DNA from: Psychrobacillus insolitus
GTDB taxonomy: Bacteria > Bacillota > Bacilli > Bacillales_A > Planococcaceae
Length of the DNA: 64,000 nt
Reading direction: 5' to 3'
Assembly (NCBI RefSeq): GCF_003254155.1
Contig: NZ_QKZI01000002.1
Coordinates: 248,001-312,000, forward strand
Each line of letters opens with the position of its first letter. The first letter of the stretch is position 1. Shown here one piece after another: positions 43,862-52,271 of this stretch. The notes below the pieces were generated by a model, which was not told the origin of the DNA, made no database searches, and was given only the letters and a program-made list of their open reading frames with translations. The position numbers were made by a program, and so were the translations under genes.

Positions 43862-44849
43862 AACGACGATCGGTTACATCTTGTCTGTTGTTACGCTAAT
43901 TGTAGCAATTTGGCTAGGTTTATCGATCGGGTCTGTAAAGGTACCGATCAGTACGTTATGGAATATAGGGGCGGACGGAATAGCGACCAATATTTTTTGG
44001 AAAATTCGCATGCCTCGTGTCATCCTGGCAGGATTAGTTGGCGCATCTTTAGCCATTTCTGGGGCGGCATTTCAGGCATTACTTAAAAATCCGCTTGCCG
44101 ATCCATATACGTTAGGAGTGTCGTCCGGTGCCTCAGTAGGTGCCGTGGCTACACTCTTTTTCAGTATTTCGGTTCCTTTTTTAGGTATGTATACATTGCC
44201 TATTTTTAGTATGATTGGTGCCTTTGGAACAATGCTACTCGTGATTTTATTTGCGAAGCTAGTCGATCGTTCCATGAAAATGGAGACGCTAATATTAACA
44301 GGCATTATTTTTAGTTCATTTTTAGGATCTGTTATTTCGCTTATGATTGCACTTACGGGAGAAGAGTTACGCCAAATTATTAGTTGGCTATTAGGTAGTG
44401 TGTCCATGCGTGGGTGGAGTTACATTCAAATGGCATTACCTTTTATAATAATTGGCACATTTTTATTGTGGCTCAACAGAAGAGAACTAAATGCGATGCT
44501 GTTCGGAGAAGAACGTGCGAAGCATTTAGGGGTAGATGTAAAAAAACGTAAAATGATGATATTAATTGGGGGATCTATGCTTACAGGCTCAGCGGTTGCT
44601 GTGTCTGGAACCATTGGATTTGTCGGGCTAGTAGTTCCTCATATGACAAGATTACTATTTGGTTCAGATAACCGGCACGTATTACCACTTAGTTTTATTA
44701 ACGGAGCTTCCTTATTAATCATTTGTGATTTAGTTTCTAGAACGATTATTGCACCAACAGAATTACCAATCGGTATTATTACCGCATTTATCGGTGCACC
44801 AGTATTTGCATTTATCTTCTTTAAACAACGGAAAAAAGGGGGCGTATAA
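43854..44849 (+). CDS. btuC: Corrinoid ABC transporter permease
   Basis: A 331-residue FecCD-family permease with about ten helices. Family blocks are RMPRVILAGLVGASLAISGA near 46, ADPYTLGVSSGASVGA near 83 and the cytosolic coupling region GTIGFVGLVVPHMTRLLFGS near 250. GTG start overlapping the btuF stop by eight bases, which indicates coupling. Confidence 0.94.
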   Translation: MSKTTIGYILSVVTLIVAIWLGLSIGSVKVPISTLWNIGADGIATNIFWKIRMPRVILAGLVGASLAISGAAFQALLKNPLADPYTLGVSSGASVGAVATLFFSISVPFLGMYTLPIFSMIGAFGTMLLVILFAKLVDRSMKMETLILTGIIFSSFLGSVISLMIALTGEELRQIISWLLGSVSMRGWSYIQMALPFIIIGTFLLWLNRRELNAMLFGEERAKHLGVDVKKRKMMILIGGSMLTGSAVAVSGTIGFVGLVVPHMTRLLFGSDNRHVLPLSFINGASLLIICDLVSRTIIAPTELPIGIITAFIGAPVFAFIFFKQRKKGGV

Positions 44850-44850
44850 T

Positions 44851-46323
44851 TTGTTAAAAGTAGAAAATTTATCGGGTGGCTATGACCATCAGCTAATTGT
44901 TAAAAACGTCTCTTTTCAAGTTGGAAAGGGTGAAATGCTTGGAATCCTTGGTCCAAACGGAAGCGGGAAATCGACGTTACTGAAGGTCATGAGTGGTATT
45001 TTGCATAAATCAAATGGGTTTGTACAAATCGATGGAAAACTATTAGAAGATTACCCTTCCAAAGAACTTGCCAAAAAGATGGCTGTTCTACCTCAATTAC
45101 ATAGTCATGCATTTTCACATACAGTACGTGAAACGGTTTCTCTTGGTCGATATCCACATCAAAGTGGATGGTTTTCCACATGGTCTGAAGAAGATGAAGC
45201 TGTGGTGCAAGAAGCGATGTTACAAATGGGAATTAGTAGATACGAACATCAATCGCTTGACCTCTTGTCTGGAGGAGAGCAACAACGTGTTTTTGTAGCA
45301 CAAGCACTTGCTCAAAATGCACAAATTTTACTGCTCGATGAACCGACAAATCATTTAGATATTGCACACCAAAAACAATTGCTGGACACGATTAAAACAC
45401 AGGCAATTGAAAAAGGAATAACGATTGTGAGTGTATTTCATGATATTAATCTAGCCTCTCTATATTGTGATCGACTATTGCTCCTTGAAAAAGGGGAAAT
45501 AAAAGCACTTGGTGAGCCACATGAAGTGGTAAGGAAAAACCTGATTGAAAATGTTTATAATGCAAGAGTGAGTACAAGTCCTCATCCAGAACAACCGAAG
45601 CCACAAGTGACGATTTTACCAGATGTACATGAAAAAAAGGATTACCAACCAATTACATTGAAGAACTTCCGTGTGGATGATGAATTAGTCGTTTTCCAAT
45701 CAGCATATCAATTAAGAACATGGTCATCGGCCGTTATTAATCCTGGAAGTGGCTGGTATCGAACGTTTGTGAATAGAAGAGTAGATGCTTTATATAATAT
45801 TGATAATGTGCAAATCGAAATGCAGGAATTTCTAACAAATCACGGTTTTTCCGAAACCGAAACAGTTGGAATGATGACCGCAGTATATACAAAGGATGCA
45901 GTCATTAGAGAATACGCAGGGGACTTTGGTTCCGTAGTTATTATGGTAACGGCTGGCGTCGGAAATGCGGTAGATGTATCGAGAGCTCATGAAGTAGAGG
46001 CGTTCCCAGCAATCGGTACGATCAACACATGGATTATTGTAAACGGCGAACTAGCAGAAGAAGCATTTCTTCAAGCAGTCATTACGGCAACAGAAGCAAA
46101 AACGAAAGCACTGACGGCAGAATCTGTAATAGATCCACGTACTGGAACGATCGCGACTGGAACTTCTACTGATAGTGTACTAATTGCTGCTACGCAAATG
46201 GGAGAACAAATTCCTTACGCTGGGCCAATTACTGAAATTGGCAAGAAAATTGGACTTGGTGTGTATGAATGCACAATAGAAGCCATTAAAACGTATAAAA
46301 TAGCGAAAGGCTGGAATTCATAA
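44851..46323 (+). CDS. Fusion of corrinoid ABC ATPase (BtuD) and adenosylcobinamide amidohydrolase (CbiZ)
   Basis: A 490-residue two-domain protein. Residues 1 to about 260 are the ATPase: Walker A LGPNGSGKSTLLKVMSGI near 36, signature LLSGGEQQRVFVAQALAQ near 136, Walker B ILLLDEPTNHLDIAH near 155. Residues about 275-490 are CbiZ (YQLRTWSSAVINPGSGWYRT, VGMMTAVYTKDAVIREYAGD, GTSTDSVLIAATQMGEQI), which cleaves imported adenosylcobinamide to cobyric acid so it can be remodelled. The same fusion is known in B. subtilis YvrA. TTG start, preceded by GGGGGCG; one base after btuC. Confidence 0.93.
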   Translation: MLKVENLSGGYDHQLIVKNVSFQVGKGEMLGILGPNGSGKSTLLKVMSGILHKSNGFVQIDGKLLEDYPSKELAKKMAVLPQLHSHAFSHTVRETVSLGRYPHQSGWFSTWSEEDEAVVQEAMLQMGISRYEHQSLDLLSGGEQQRVFVAQALAQNAQILLLDEPTNHLDIAHQKQLLDTIKTQAIEKGITIVSVFHDINLASLYCDRLLLLEKGEIKALGEPHEVVRKNLIENVYNARVSTSPHPEQPKPQVTILPDVHEKKDYQPITLKNFRVDDELVVFQSAYQLRTWSSAVINPGSGWYRTFVNRRVDALYNIDNVQIEMQEFLTNHGFSETETVGMMTAVYTKDAVIREYAGDFGSVVIMVTAGVGNAVDVSRAHEVEAFPAIGTINTWIIVNGELAEEAFLQAVITATEAKTKALTAESVIDPRTGTIATGTSTDSVLIAATQMGEQIPYAGPITEIGKKIGLGVYECTIEAIKTYKIAKGWNS

Positions 46324-47282
46324 TGGGCCCGCATCTAATCGCGATTGCTGTTGGATTATTACTGGACCGAATAATCGGCGATCCACCTACTTGGCCACAT
46401 CCGGTAAGATGGATTGGAAATTTGATATCTAAACTAACTACTCTATTGAACAAAGGCGGTGCGAGGAAAGCGAAAGGAATTGGCCTTGTACTAATCGTCG
46501 TTGGGGGAACTTTCCTCTTAACAATTGCACTAGTAAAAGCAGCATATTCCATTCATCTAGTCGTTGGAGTTTCAGTAGAAAGCATACTCATAGCATCTGG
46601 ACTTGCACAGAAAAGCTTGAAAGATGCCGCAATGGACGTATACAATCCACTTGTAGCAAAGGATTTACCAACTGCAAGACAAAAACTTTCTTGGATTGTC
46701 GGAAGAGATACGGATCATTTAGATGAAAAAGAGATTACGCGAGGGGTAGTAGAAACTGTTTCAGAAAATATTAGTGATGGCATTACTGCTCCACTTTTCT
46801 ACGCATTCATTTTTGCGGGAGCACCTGCACTTTGGGCGTACAAAGCGATTAACACGCTCGATTCGATGGTCGGGTACAAAAATGAAAAGTACAAAGATTT
46901 TGGCTATGCAGCTGCAAAATTAGATGATATCGTGAACTATATTCCAAGTCGAATCACGGGTTTTATTATGATGCTTTTTGGAAAAAAGGAAAGTGCAATT
47001 CCTTTTGGCAAGCGCATAAAAGGCTTTTGGTATGATGCGAAAAAGCATCCTAGTCCGAATAGTGGTTATTTAGAAGCAGCAACTGCCTACCAGCTTGGCA
47101 TCCAGCTCGGTGGTGTAAATACATATAAAGGAATTGTCTCTAATCGCGCATTAATGGGAATTGGAGAAGTTCCATTACAAGCCAAACACATTAAGGGCAC
47201 CATCTCACATATGCATACAGCGGTATTTTTGTTTTGGCTATGCATGACGGTCATAGGAGGGGTATTACTTGTCTTTACCTAA
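46323..47282 (+). CDS. cbiB: Adenosylcobinamide-phosphate synthase CbiB
   Basis: Attaches (R)-1-amino-2-propanol phosphate to cobyric acid. A 319-residue membrane protein with GLLLDRIIGDPPTWPHPVRW near 12, the cytosolic VGRDTDHLDEKEITRGVVET near 125, ISDGITAPLFYAF near 148 and 'FWYDAKKHPSPNSGYLEAAT' near 235. Overlaps the stop of the previous gene (TAATG). Uses the CbiZ and CobD products made by its neighbours. Confidence 0.95.
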   Translation: MGPHLIAIAVGLLLDRIIGDPPTWPHPVRWIGNLISKLTTLLNKGGARKAKGIGLVLIVVGGTFLLTIALVKAAYSIHLVVGVSVESILIASGLAQKSLKDAAMDVYNPLVAKDLPTARQKLSWIVGRDTDHLDEKEITRGVVETVSENISDGITAPLFYAFIFAGAPALWAYKAINTLDSMVGYKNEKYKDFGYAAAKLDDIVNYIPSRITGFIMMLFGKKESAIPFGKRIKGFWYDAKKHPSPNSGYLEAATAYQLGIQLGGVNTYKGIVSNRALMGIGEVPLQAKHIKGTISHMHTAVFLFWLCMTVIGGVLLVFT

Positions 47283-48345
47283 TCACGGTGCAAATGCGCA
47301 TCATGTATACGAACGACTTGGGATTACGATGCCCAAAACAGTCATCGATTTTAGTGAAAATGTAAATCCTTTAGGAGCCCCGTCATTTGTAAAAGAACGC
47401 TGGGAATCATACGTAGAATTAATCACGACGTATCCGGATCCACTTGGGGAACCATTTTTATCGGCAGCAGCGAACTATCACGGGGTATCCAAAGAGCGAG
47501 TAATTGTTGGGAACGGAGCAGCGGAAGTTTTTGCAAGTCTTGCGAAGCGCTATGAGCATAAACGTGCAGTAATCATTCATCCTACGTTTTCAGAATACGA
47601 AGCTACACTTTCTACGTATCATGTAGACATAAAAGAAATCATCGCAATTCATGCATTACCAATGGAAGAAATAAAGCGGGAAATAGAGTTTGCAGATGTG
47701 ATTTATATATGCCGACCGAATAATCCAACTGGTTTTTTGGCCCCACTTGAAGACATAAAAAACATTGCAGCCTATGCAAAAAAACATACTTGTGAAGTAA
47801 TACTAGACGAAGCTTTTTTAGATTTCGTAGATGAATTGGAATCATTTATTACCTTACTAAAAGAATTTCCAAATGTCATAGTCGTTCGTTCGATGACAAA
47901 AATGTATGCAATACCCGGTTTAAGATTGGGCTATGCAATTGCAAACGAGCATATTATACAGGATATACGTTCAAGAATGCCTCACTGGAATAGTAATGCG
48001 ATTGCAACGACGATTGGTGCAGAGTGCTTGAAAGAAGAGAATTATAGATTTCAAGCCATTACTTTTGCTAAAAAAATGCGGGAAGAATTTAATGAGTTCC
48101 TAGAAAAGTGGAATTGTACGGTGCTTCCTTCTGTAACTAATTTCCTTTGTTTTCAACTACCGGATTCTACTTATTCAAAGGACTTTTTTGAGTATTTATT
48201 GGCAAAAGGATGCGTACTTCGCCATACCGAAAACTTTAAGGGATTGAATGGCTTGTGGTTTCGCGTCGGAATGAAAGAAAAGTCCCAGATGGAGCTTTTG
48301 CAAAAGGAGATGACCACATGGTTCGAGGAAAACTCGTCTTCATAA
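47269..48345 (+). CDS. cobD: L-threonine-O-3-phosphate decarboxylase CobD
   Basis: PLP enzyme that makes aminopropanol phosphate for CbiB. The 358-residue class-I/II aminotransferase-fold protein has NHGANAHHVYERLG at the N-terminus, IDFSENVNPLGAPSFVKE near 27, ICRPNNPTGFLAPLEDIKN near 145 and the PLP lysine in VVRSMTKMYAIPGLRLGYAI near 205. TTG start with ATAGGAGGGG upstream, 14 bases inside cbiB. A histidinol-phosphate aminotransferase is the main alternative, but the operon makes CobD far more likely. Confidence 0.94.
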   Translation: MSLPNHGANAHHVYERLGITMPKTVIDFSENVNPLGAPSFVKERWESYVELITTYPDPLGEPFLSAAANYHGVSKERVIVGNGAAEVFASLAKRYEHKRAVIIHPTFSEYEATLSTYHVDIKEIIAIHALPMEEIKREIEFADVIYICRPNNPTGFLAPLEDIKNIAAYAKKHTCEVILDEAFLDFVDELESFITLLKEFPNVIVVRSMTKMYAIPGLRLGYAIANEHIIQDIRSRMPHWNSNAIATTIGAECLKEENYRFQAITFAKKMREEFNEFLEKWNCTVLPSVTNFLCFQLPDSTYSKDFFEYLLAKGCVLRHTENFKGLNGLWFRVGMKEKSQMELLQKEMTTWFEENSSS

Positions 48346-48848
48346 CTGGTGGCGTTCGGAGCGGCAAGAGTAGCTTCGCCGAACAATATCTGATGAATGA
48401 GCAAGCAACCCGGAATGTCTATATAGCTTCTGGAGTAGCGGTGGATGGAGAAATGACAAAGCGTATTCAAAAACATCAAATAGATCGTGAAAGCTATCCA
48501 GTCGATTGGGTCACGACCGAGCAACCTCGCCATTTTGAACAAGTGATACCTACTATTCAATCAGGTGATGGGATTCTTTGGGATTGTGTGACGACATGGC
48601 TTGCAAATGAACTATATGAAGGTGAAATGGAAAAAGTAGAGAAACAATTATATCAAGCAATTGATCAGTTACTAGAAAAGGCAAAAGTTGTTGTTATTGT
48701 TTCAAATGAAGTACTTGATGAACCTTTATCAACCTATGAAAGTGTTATTCTTTATCAAAAGTGGATAGGACGAATTCACGTAAACCTTGTTGCAAAAGCA
48801 GACGAAGCATACGAGATGGAATATGGACTAAAACATCAGTGGAAATGA
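48318..48848 (+). CDS. cobU: Adenosylcobinamide kinase/guanylyltransferase CobU
   Basis: Phosphorylates adenosylcobinamide and transfers GMP to make AdoCbi-GDP. The 176-residue P-loop enzyme has VFITGGVRSGKSSFAEQYL near 7 (GxRSGKS), NVYIASGVAVDGEMTKRIQK near 35 with the guanylylated-His region in KHQIDRESYPVDWVTTEQPR, LWDCVTTWLANEL near 85 and VIVSNEVLDE near 120. AAAGGAG precedes ATG; overlaps cobD by 28 bases. Confidence 0.93.
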   Translation: MVRGKLVFITGGVRSGKSSFAEQYLMNEQATRNVYIASGVAVDGEMTKRIQKHQIDRESYPVDWVTTEQPRHFEQVIPTIQSGDGILWDCVTTWLANELYEGEMEKVEKQLYQAIDQLLEKAKVVVIVSNEVLDEPLSTYESVILYQKWIGRIHVNLVAKADEAYEMEYGLKHQWK

Positions 48849-48858
48849 GGGTAAATAG

Positions 48859-49680
48859 GTGAATGGATTAATGGTACAAGGGACGGCTTCTAGTGTAGGA
48901 AAAAGTTTAGTATGTACTGCTATTTGTCGACTGTTAGCGGATGAAGGAAAACGAGTAGCACCTTTCAAGTCGCAAAATATGTCGAGCTTGAGTATTCAAA
49001 CGGAGGAAGGTCTCGAAATTAGTGTTTCACAAGCACTGCAAGCACGGGCTGCAAAGACTCCATATTTACCGGAGATGAACCCAATATTACTGAAACCTAC
49101 TAGAAATATGGAAACAGCCGTTATTATTCTTGGAAAAACAGAAAATCGAATGAATGGAATGGATTACCGAGAACAGTTTTTTACAGAAGGACAAAGGCTT
49201 ATAAAAAATAGTTTGGCAACACTAGCTGATTCCTACGAATACGTGATTTTAGAAGGTGCAGGAAGTCCTGTTGAAATGAATTTAAAGGAGAGAGAATTAG
49301 TAAATATGCATGTTGCCGATTTAGCAAATGTACCGGTTCTCTTAGTAGCAAATATCGAGTATGGCGGAGTGTTTGCATCGATTGTTGGAACACTTGCATT
49401 ACTGCCAGAAGCACAAAGAGCTAGAGTTAAAGGGATAATCATTAATAAGTTTCGCGGAGATCTTTCATTATTCCGAGACGGCATCGATTTCATAGAAGCG
49501 TATACAGGAGTAAACGTTTTAGGGGTTATCCCTTTTATGGACAATGAACTAGAAGAAGAGGATGGAGTAGCAAAAACGACCAATGCTGCTTCTGATGATC
49601 AAATAAATGAATGGGCACAACATGTTAAAAAGCATGTGAAATGGCAAGAGATACTGGCTATTTTAGAGGTGAATAAGTGA
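48859..49680 (+). CDS. CobQ/CbiP-like protein lacking the glutaminase domain
   Basis: A 273-residue protein corresponding to the N-terminal ATPase half of cobyric acid synthase: LMVQGTASSVGKSLVCTAIC with the variant P-loop GTASSVGKS, VAPFKSQNMSSLS near 33, AARAKTPYLPEMNPILLKP-like segment near 62, VILEGAGSPVEMNLKERELV near 128 and ANVPVLLVANIEYGGVFASI near 155. Full CobQ has about 500 residues with a C-terminal glutamine amidotransferase domain. Here, after LGVIPFMDNELEEEDGVA, the GATase is absent and only a short helical tail is present. It may be ammonia-dependent, inactive or repurposed. GTG start. Adjacent frames show no GATase remnant. Confidence 0.85.
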   Translation: MNGLMVQGTASSVGKSLVCTAICRLLADEGKRVAPFKSQNMSSLSIQTEEGLEISVSQALQARAAKTPYLPEMNPILLKPTRNMETAVIILGKTENRMNGMDYREQFFTEGQRLIKNSLATLADSYEYVILEGAGSPVEMNLKERELVNMHVADLANVPVLLVANIEYGGVFASIVGTLALLPEAQRARVKGIIINKFRGDLSLFRDGIDFIEAYTGVNVLGVIPFMDNELEEEDGVAKTTNAASDDQINEWAQHVKKHVKWQEILAILEVNK

Positions 49681-50426
49681 CTAGTTTGTTGTTAGCACTT
49701 CAATTTTTCACCATTGTTCCCGTGAACAAAAATTTACCGATGGAGCGTAATCAAATAACTGGTATGTATAGTATTTACCCGTGGATAGGTGCTGCAATGG
49801 GAGGAGTAATTTGTTTACTTCTAACATTTGATTGGAGTTCACTTATGACAGCTTTTGGTGTTGTAATGCTTGGGGTTTTGTTAGCTGGGGGCCTTCATAT
49901 GGATGGGTTTATCGATCTGTCGGATGCGTTTTTTTCTTATAAGGACAGAGCGAAACGTTTAGAAATTTTAGATGATCCTCGTGTTGGTGCATTCGGTGTG
50001 ATGGCAGTCGTTTTTTTAGTTGTCGGGAAAATAATTATTGTTGCTGAAGTGCTATCATTCGACTCTTTTCACTGGATATTTCTTGTACTTATCCCCTTTT
50101 TTTCACGCGCAACGTTAACTGTTTTATTTGCGATAACGAAAAGTGCAAAAGAGAGTGGACTTGCATATTTCTTTAAAAAGAAGATGAATTCAAATGCTTT
50201 GCAAATAGCTACAAGTATGAATATTATTATTGGTATTATTGTATTAGGATGGATGACGGAATGGTTTATAGCGATCACATTTTTAGTCGTGATTTTCGCA
50301 TTTATTCGCTTATATAGAAGTTGGGTATTGAAACATTTTGGTGGTGTTACCGGAGACATATTAGGTGCAAGTGTGGAACTTACGGAGGTGATATTGTGGC
50401 TTACCCTTTTACTGTTATTTTCATAA
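49677..50426 (+). CDS. cobS: Adenosylcobinamide-GDP ribazoletransferase CobS
   Basis: Joins AdoCbi-GDP with alpha-ribazole (phosphate) to form cobalamin (phosphate) at the membrane. A 249-residue protein with about six helices and the family motif GLHMDGFIDLSDAFFSYKDR near 78 (metal-binding DGxxD), DDPRVGAFGVMAVVFLVVG near 100 and FGGVTGDILGASVELTEVIL near 220. GTG start overlapping the previous stop by four bases. Confidence 0.95.
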   Translation: MTSLLLALQFFTIVPVNKNLPMERNQITGMYSIYPWIGAAMGGVICLLLTFDWSSLMTAFGVVMLGVLLAGGLHMDGFIDLSDAFFSYKDRAKRLEILDDPRVGAFGVMAVVFLVVGKIIIVAEVLSFDSFHWIFLVLIPFFSRATLTVLFAITKSAKESGLAYFFKKKMNSNALQIATSMNIIIGIIVLGWMTEWFIAITFLVVIFAFIRLYRSWVLKHFGGVTGDILGASVELTEVILWLTLLLLFS

Positions 50427-50995
50427 GGCATTTTCCAACGCAAGGAAATCAGCAAAAAAAGTATATTGGTTGGACAGATGAACCTATTTTAGAAGGAATA
50501 AAAACAAAAGAGTTATACGCCGAAAGAGGACAAATTGTAGGCAGTGATTTGCTAAGATGTAGGCAGACTGCAGGATTACTATTTGAACATATTTCCTACA
50601 CTCCGATTGAAAATCTACGAGAATGTTCTTTTGGAGATTGGGAATATAAAACATATGAAGAGTTAAAAGAAAACCCAATATATCAGGCATGGATTGATAA
50701 TCCACGGTCAGTAGCTCCTCCTAATGGAGAGTCACTAGATGATATGGAAGGCAGAGTAATATCCGTTTTTTATCAGTTGGTAGAAGAGATAAAGAATCCT
50801 ATTTTCATTACACATGGTGGTCCAATCCGATATTTGTTATCCAAATTTATAGACAATGACAAGACTTTTTGGGAATGGGATGTCCCACATGGAAGTAAGT
50901 ATACGCTGCACTGGGCAGATAAAAAAGATGTACTGGAGGGGAAACCGTGCACGTCATTTTGGGTGGAGCATTTAATGGAAAACGAGCATATGTAG
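50396..50995 (+). CDS. cobC: Alpha-ribazole-5'-phosphate phosphatase-like protein CobC
   Basis: A 199-residue histidine phosphatase. The phosphohistidine motif reads FIRHFPTQGNQQK near 9 (RHxxT), ECSFGDWEYKTYEELKENP near 80 holds the acid residue, and ITHGGPIRYLLSKFID near 140 the second His. In this operon the expected role is dephosphorylation of ribazole phosphate or cobalamin phosphate. GTG start with ACGGAGGTGA upstream; overlaps cobS by 31 bases. Confidence 0.9.
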   Translation: MAYPFTVIFIRHFPTQGNQQKKYIGWTDEPILEGIKTKELYAERGQIVGSDLLRCRQTAGLLFEHISYTPIENLRECSFGDWEYKTYEELKENPIYQAWIDNPRSVAPPNGESLDDMEGRVISVFYQLVEEIKNPIFITHGGPIRYLLSKFIDNDKTFWEWDVPHGSKYTLHWADKKDVLEGKPCTSFWVEHLMENEHM

Positions 50996-51369
50996 AAAAA
51001 ATGCTACACGTAGGTAGAAAACATCAGGTAGATTGGATAGATGCTGCATCTGAAACACAGGTCTTATCGCCAAATACAGAAGTGGTTGTTGTCTATGGTG
51101 TTGAACATATAGCAGAACCAGATTTGGGTATATTGCTTTTACAGATGGAACAATGGGATGAAGTTGTGGAAGTGATTGTCATTGCAACTGAAATTGGTAG
51201 AGGAATTGTGCCGATGGAAGCAAGCATGCGCAAATTGCGAGATGATGTAGGCAGGTTTTACCAACTATTATTTACGAAGGCGAATAGTGTCACACGGATT
51301 TGGTATGGCATATCACAAACGATAAAGGGAGATGGATTAGATGAAAATATATACAAAAACGGGCGATAA
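50947..51369 (+). CDS. CobU-like protein with degenerate P-loop
   Basis: A 140-residue protein overlapping cobC and pduO. The N-terminus 'MHVILGGAFNGKRAYVEKML' resembles CobU GGxRSGKS but reads GGAFNGKR, losing the Ser/Thr that coordinates magnesium. The C-terminus (TEIGRGIVPMEASMRKLRDD, VGRFYQLLFTKANSVTRIWY) matches the CobU C-terminal EVGxGIVP...RDxxGRxNQ block better than the true cobU at 48318 does. The guanylyl-accepting His region is missing. Similar short proteins occur in Bacillaceae B12 operons, to my recollection. Could be a remnant of fission or an accessory protein. GTG start with TGGAGGGG. Confidence 0.7.
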   Translation: MHVILGGAFNGKRAYVEKMLHVGRKHQVDWIDAASETQVLSPNTEVVVVYGVEHIAEPDLGILLLQMEQWDEVVEVIVIATEIGRGIVPMEASMRKLRDDVGRFYQLLFTKANSVTRIWYGISQTIKGDGLDENIYKNGR

Positions 51370-51931
51370 AGGACAAACAGGTTTAATCGGGGGAAGAACG
51401 AGTAAAGACGATATTCGAGTAGAAGCATATGGCACAATAGATGAAGTAAATTCATTTATCGGAAAAGCAGTGACAGAGTTAAATCCGGCTCTTTTTGCAG
51501 ATATGTTAGAGGATTTAGAAACAATCCAGCACGAACTATTCGATTGTGGTGGAGATTTAGCGAATGTATCTAATAAACGTGTATACAAAATGACGGATGA
51601 ACCAATCGAAGCAATGGAAAAACGCATTGATGTGCTAGTAGAAGAAGGACCGGCTCTAGAACGTTTTATCCTACCTGGAGGAACACCAGCAGCTGCAACA
51701 CTTCATATTGCTCGTACAGTTACTAGACGTGCAGAACGTCTTGTAGTTACGCTCACAAAAGCAGAAGAGGATGTACCAGCAGTTGTGCAACGCTATTTGA
51801 ATCGCCTATCTGATTATCTATTTGCAGCGGCAAGAGTTGCGAACTCGCGAGAAAATGTGTCCGATGTAGAATATATCCGAAGTGCAAAAGTATTTAAAAA
51901 CGTAGGAAGCGTAAAAAAAGACGAGGAATAA
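51341..51931 (+). CDS. pduO: Cob(I)yrinic acid a,c-diamide adenosyltransferase, PduO type
   Basis: Transfers the 5'-deoxyadenosyl group of ATP to Co(I) corrinoids. A 196-residue five-helix-bundle protein: MKIYTKTGDKGQTGLIGGRTS with the ATP-binding TGDxGxTxL..GxR motif at the N-terminus, VEAYGTIDEVNSFIGKAV near 28, and the corrinoid/ATP block FILPGGTPAAATLHIARTVTRRAERL near 105-130, then LNRLSDYLFAAARVAN near 148. Last gene of the operon, overlapping the previous gene by 29 bases. Confidence 0.96.
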   Translation: MKIYTKTGDKGQTGLIGGRTSKDDIRVEAYGTIDEVNSFIGKAVTELNPALFADMLEDLETIQHELFDCGGDLANVSNKRVYKMTDEPIEAMEKRIDVLVEEGPALERFILPGGTPAAATLHIARTVTRRAERLVVTLTKAEEDVPAVVQRYLNRLSDYLFAAARVANSRENVSDVEYIRSAKVFKNVGSVKKDEE

Positions 51932-51955
51932 GTATGATGAAATTAAGACTATGAG

Positions 51956-51983
51956 ACTACTTCTGAAAAGAAGTGGTTTTTTT
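51956..51983 (+). terminator. Terminator of the cobalamin operon
   Basis: ACTACTTCT-GAAA-AGAAGTGGT stem followed by TTTTTTTG, 25 bases after the pduO stop. Confidence 0.85.
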
Positions 51984-52000
51984 GTTTTTAGAGAGTGTTT

Positions 52001-52090
52001 TGCGTGGAACTCCGTGGATTTGTGTGTAACTGAGAGGGTTTGTGTGGAACGCGAGAGGGTTTTTGTGGAACTCCGAGGATTTACGTCGAA
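52001..52090 (+). repeat. 20-21-bp periodic element (GTGGAAC type)
   Basis: Anchors GTGGAAC, GTGTAAC, GTGGAAC and GTGGAAC, then GTCGAAA, recur every 20, 20, 21 and 20 bases, separated by TCCGTGGATTT- or GAGAGGGTTT-like spacers. The non-triplet step rules out a peptide repeat. The word order TTTGT-N-G-N-AAC...GAGGG resembles the minus strand of the CGACAA-type elements. It follows a terminator, as the others do. Confidence 0.8.
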
Positions 52091-52159
52091 AATTAGGACT
52101 CTCCACCAAAAAAACATCCTCCAATATAACTATAAACAGAAAATTCTAGCAAATAACTA

Positions 52160-52188
52160 TTGACTGAACACTCGCTCAGTTCTATTAT
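52160..52188 (+). promoter_or_regulatory. fadF promoter with operator in the spacer
   Basis: TTGACT and TATTAT are separated by exactly 17 bp. The spacer contains TGAACACTCGCTCA (begins inside the -35 box), an imperfect palindrome of half-sites TGARC/GYTCA spaced by four bases. A near-identical site lies at 54533 before the thiolase gene. Binding by the TetR regulator at 59060 would block RNA polymerase. Confidence 0.7.
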
Positions 52189-52271
52189 TAATATAACTAT
52201 ATATTAATTTACTAAACAAATGGTATTCTATTCAAAATGTCATTTTACAACTCAAGAGGGGGAGAAATAAG

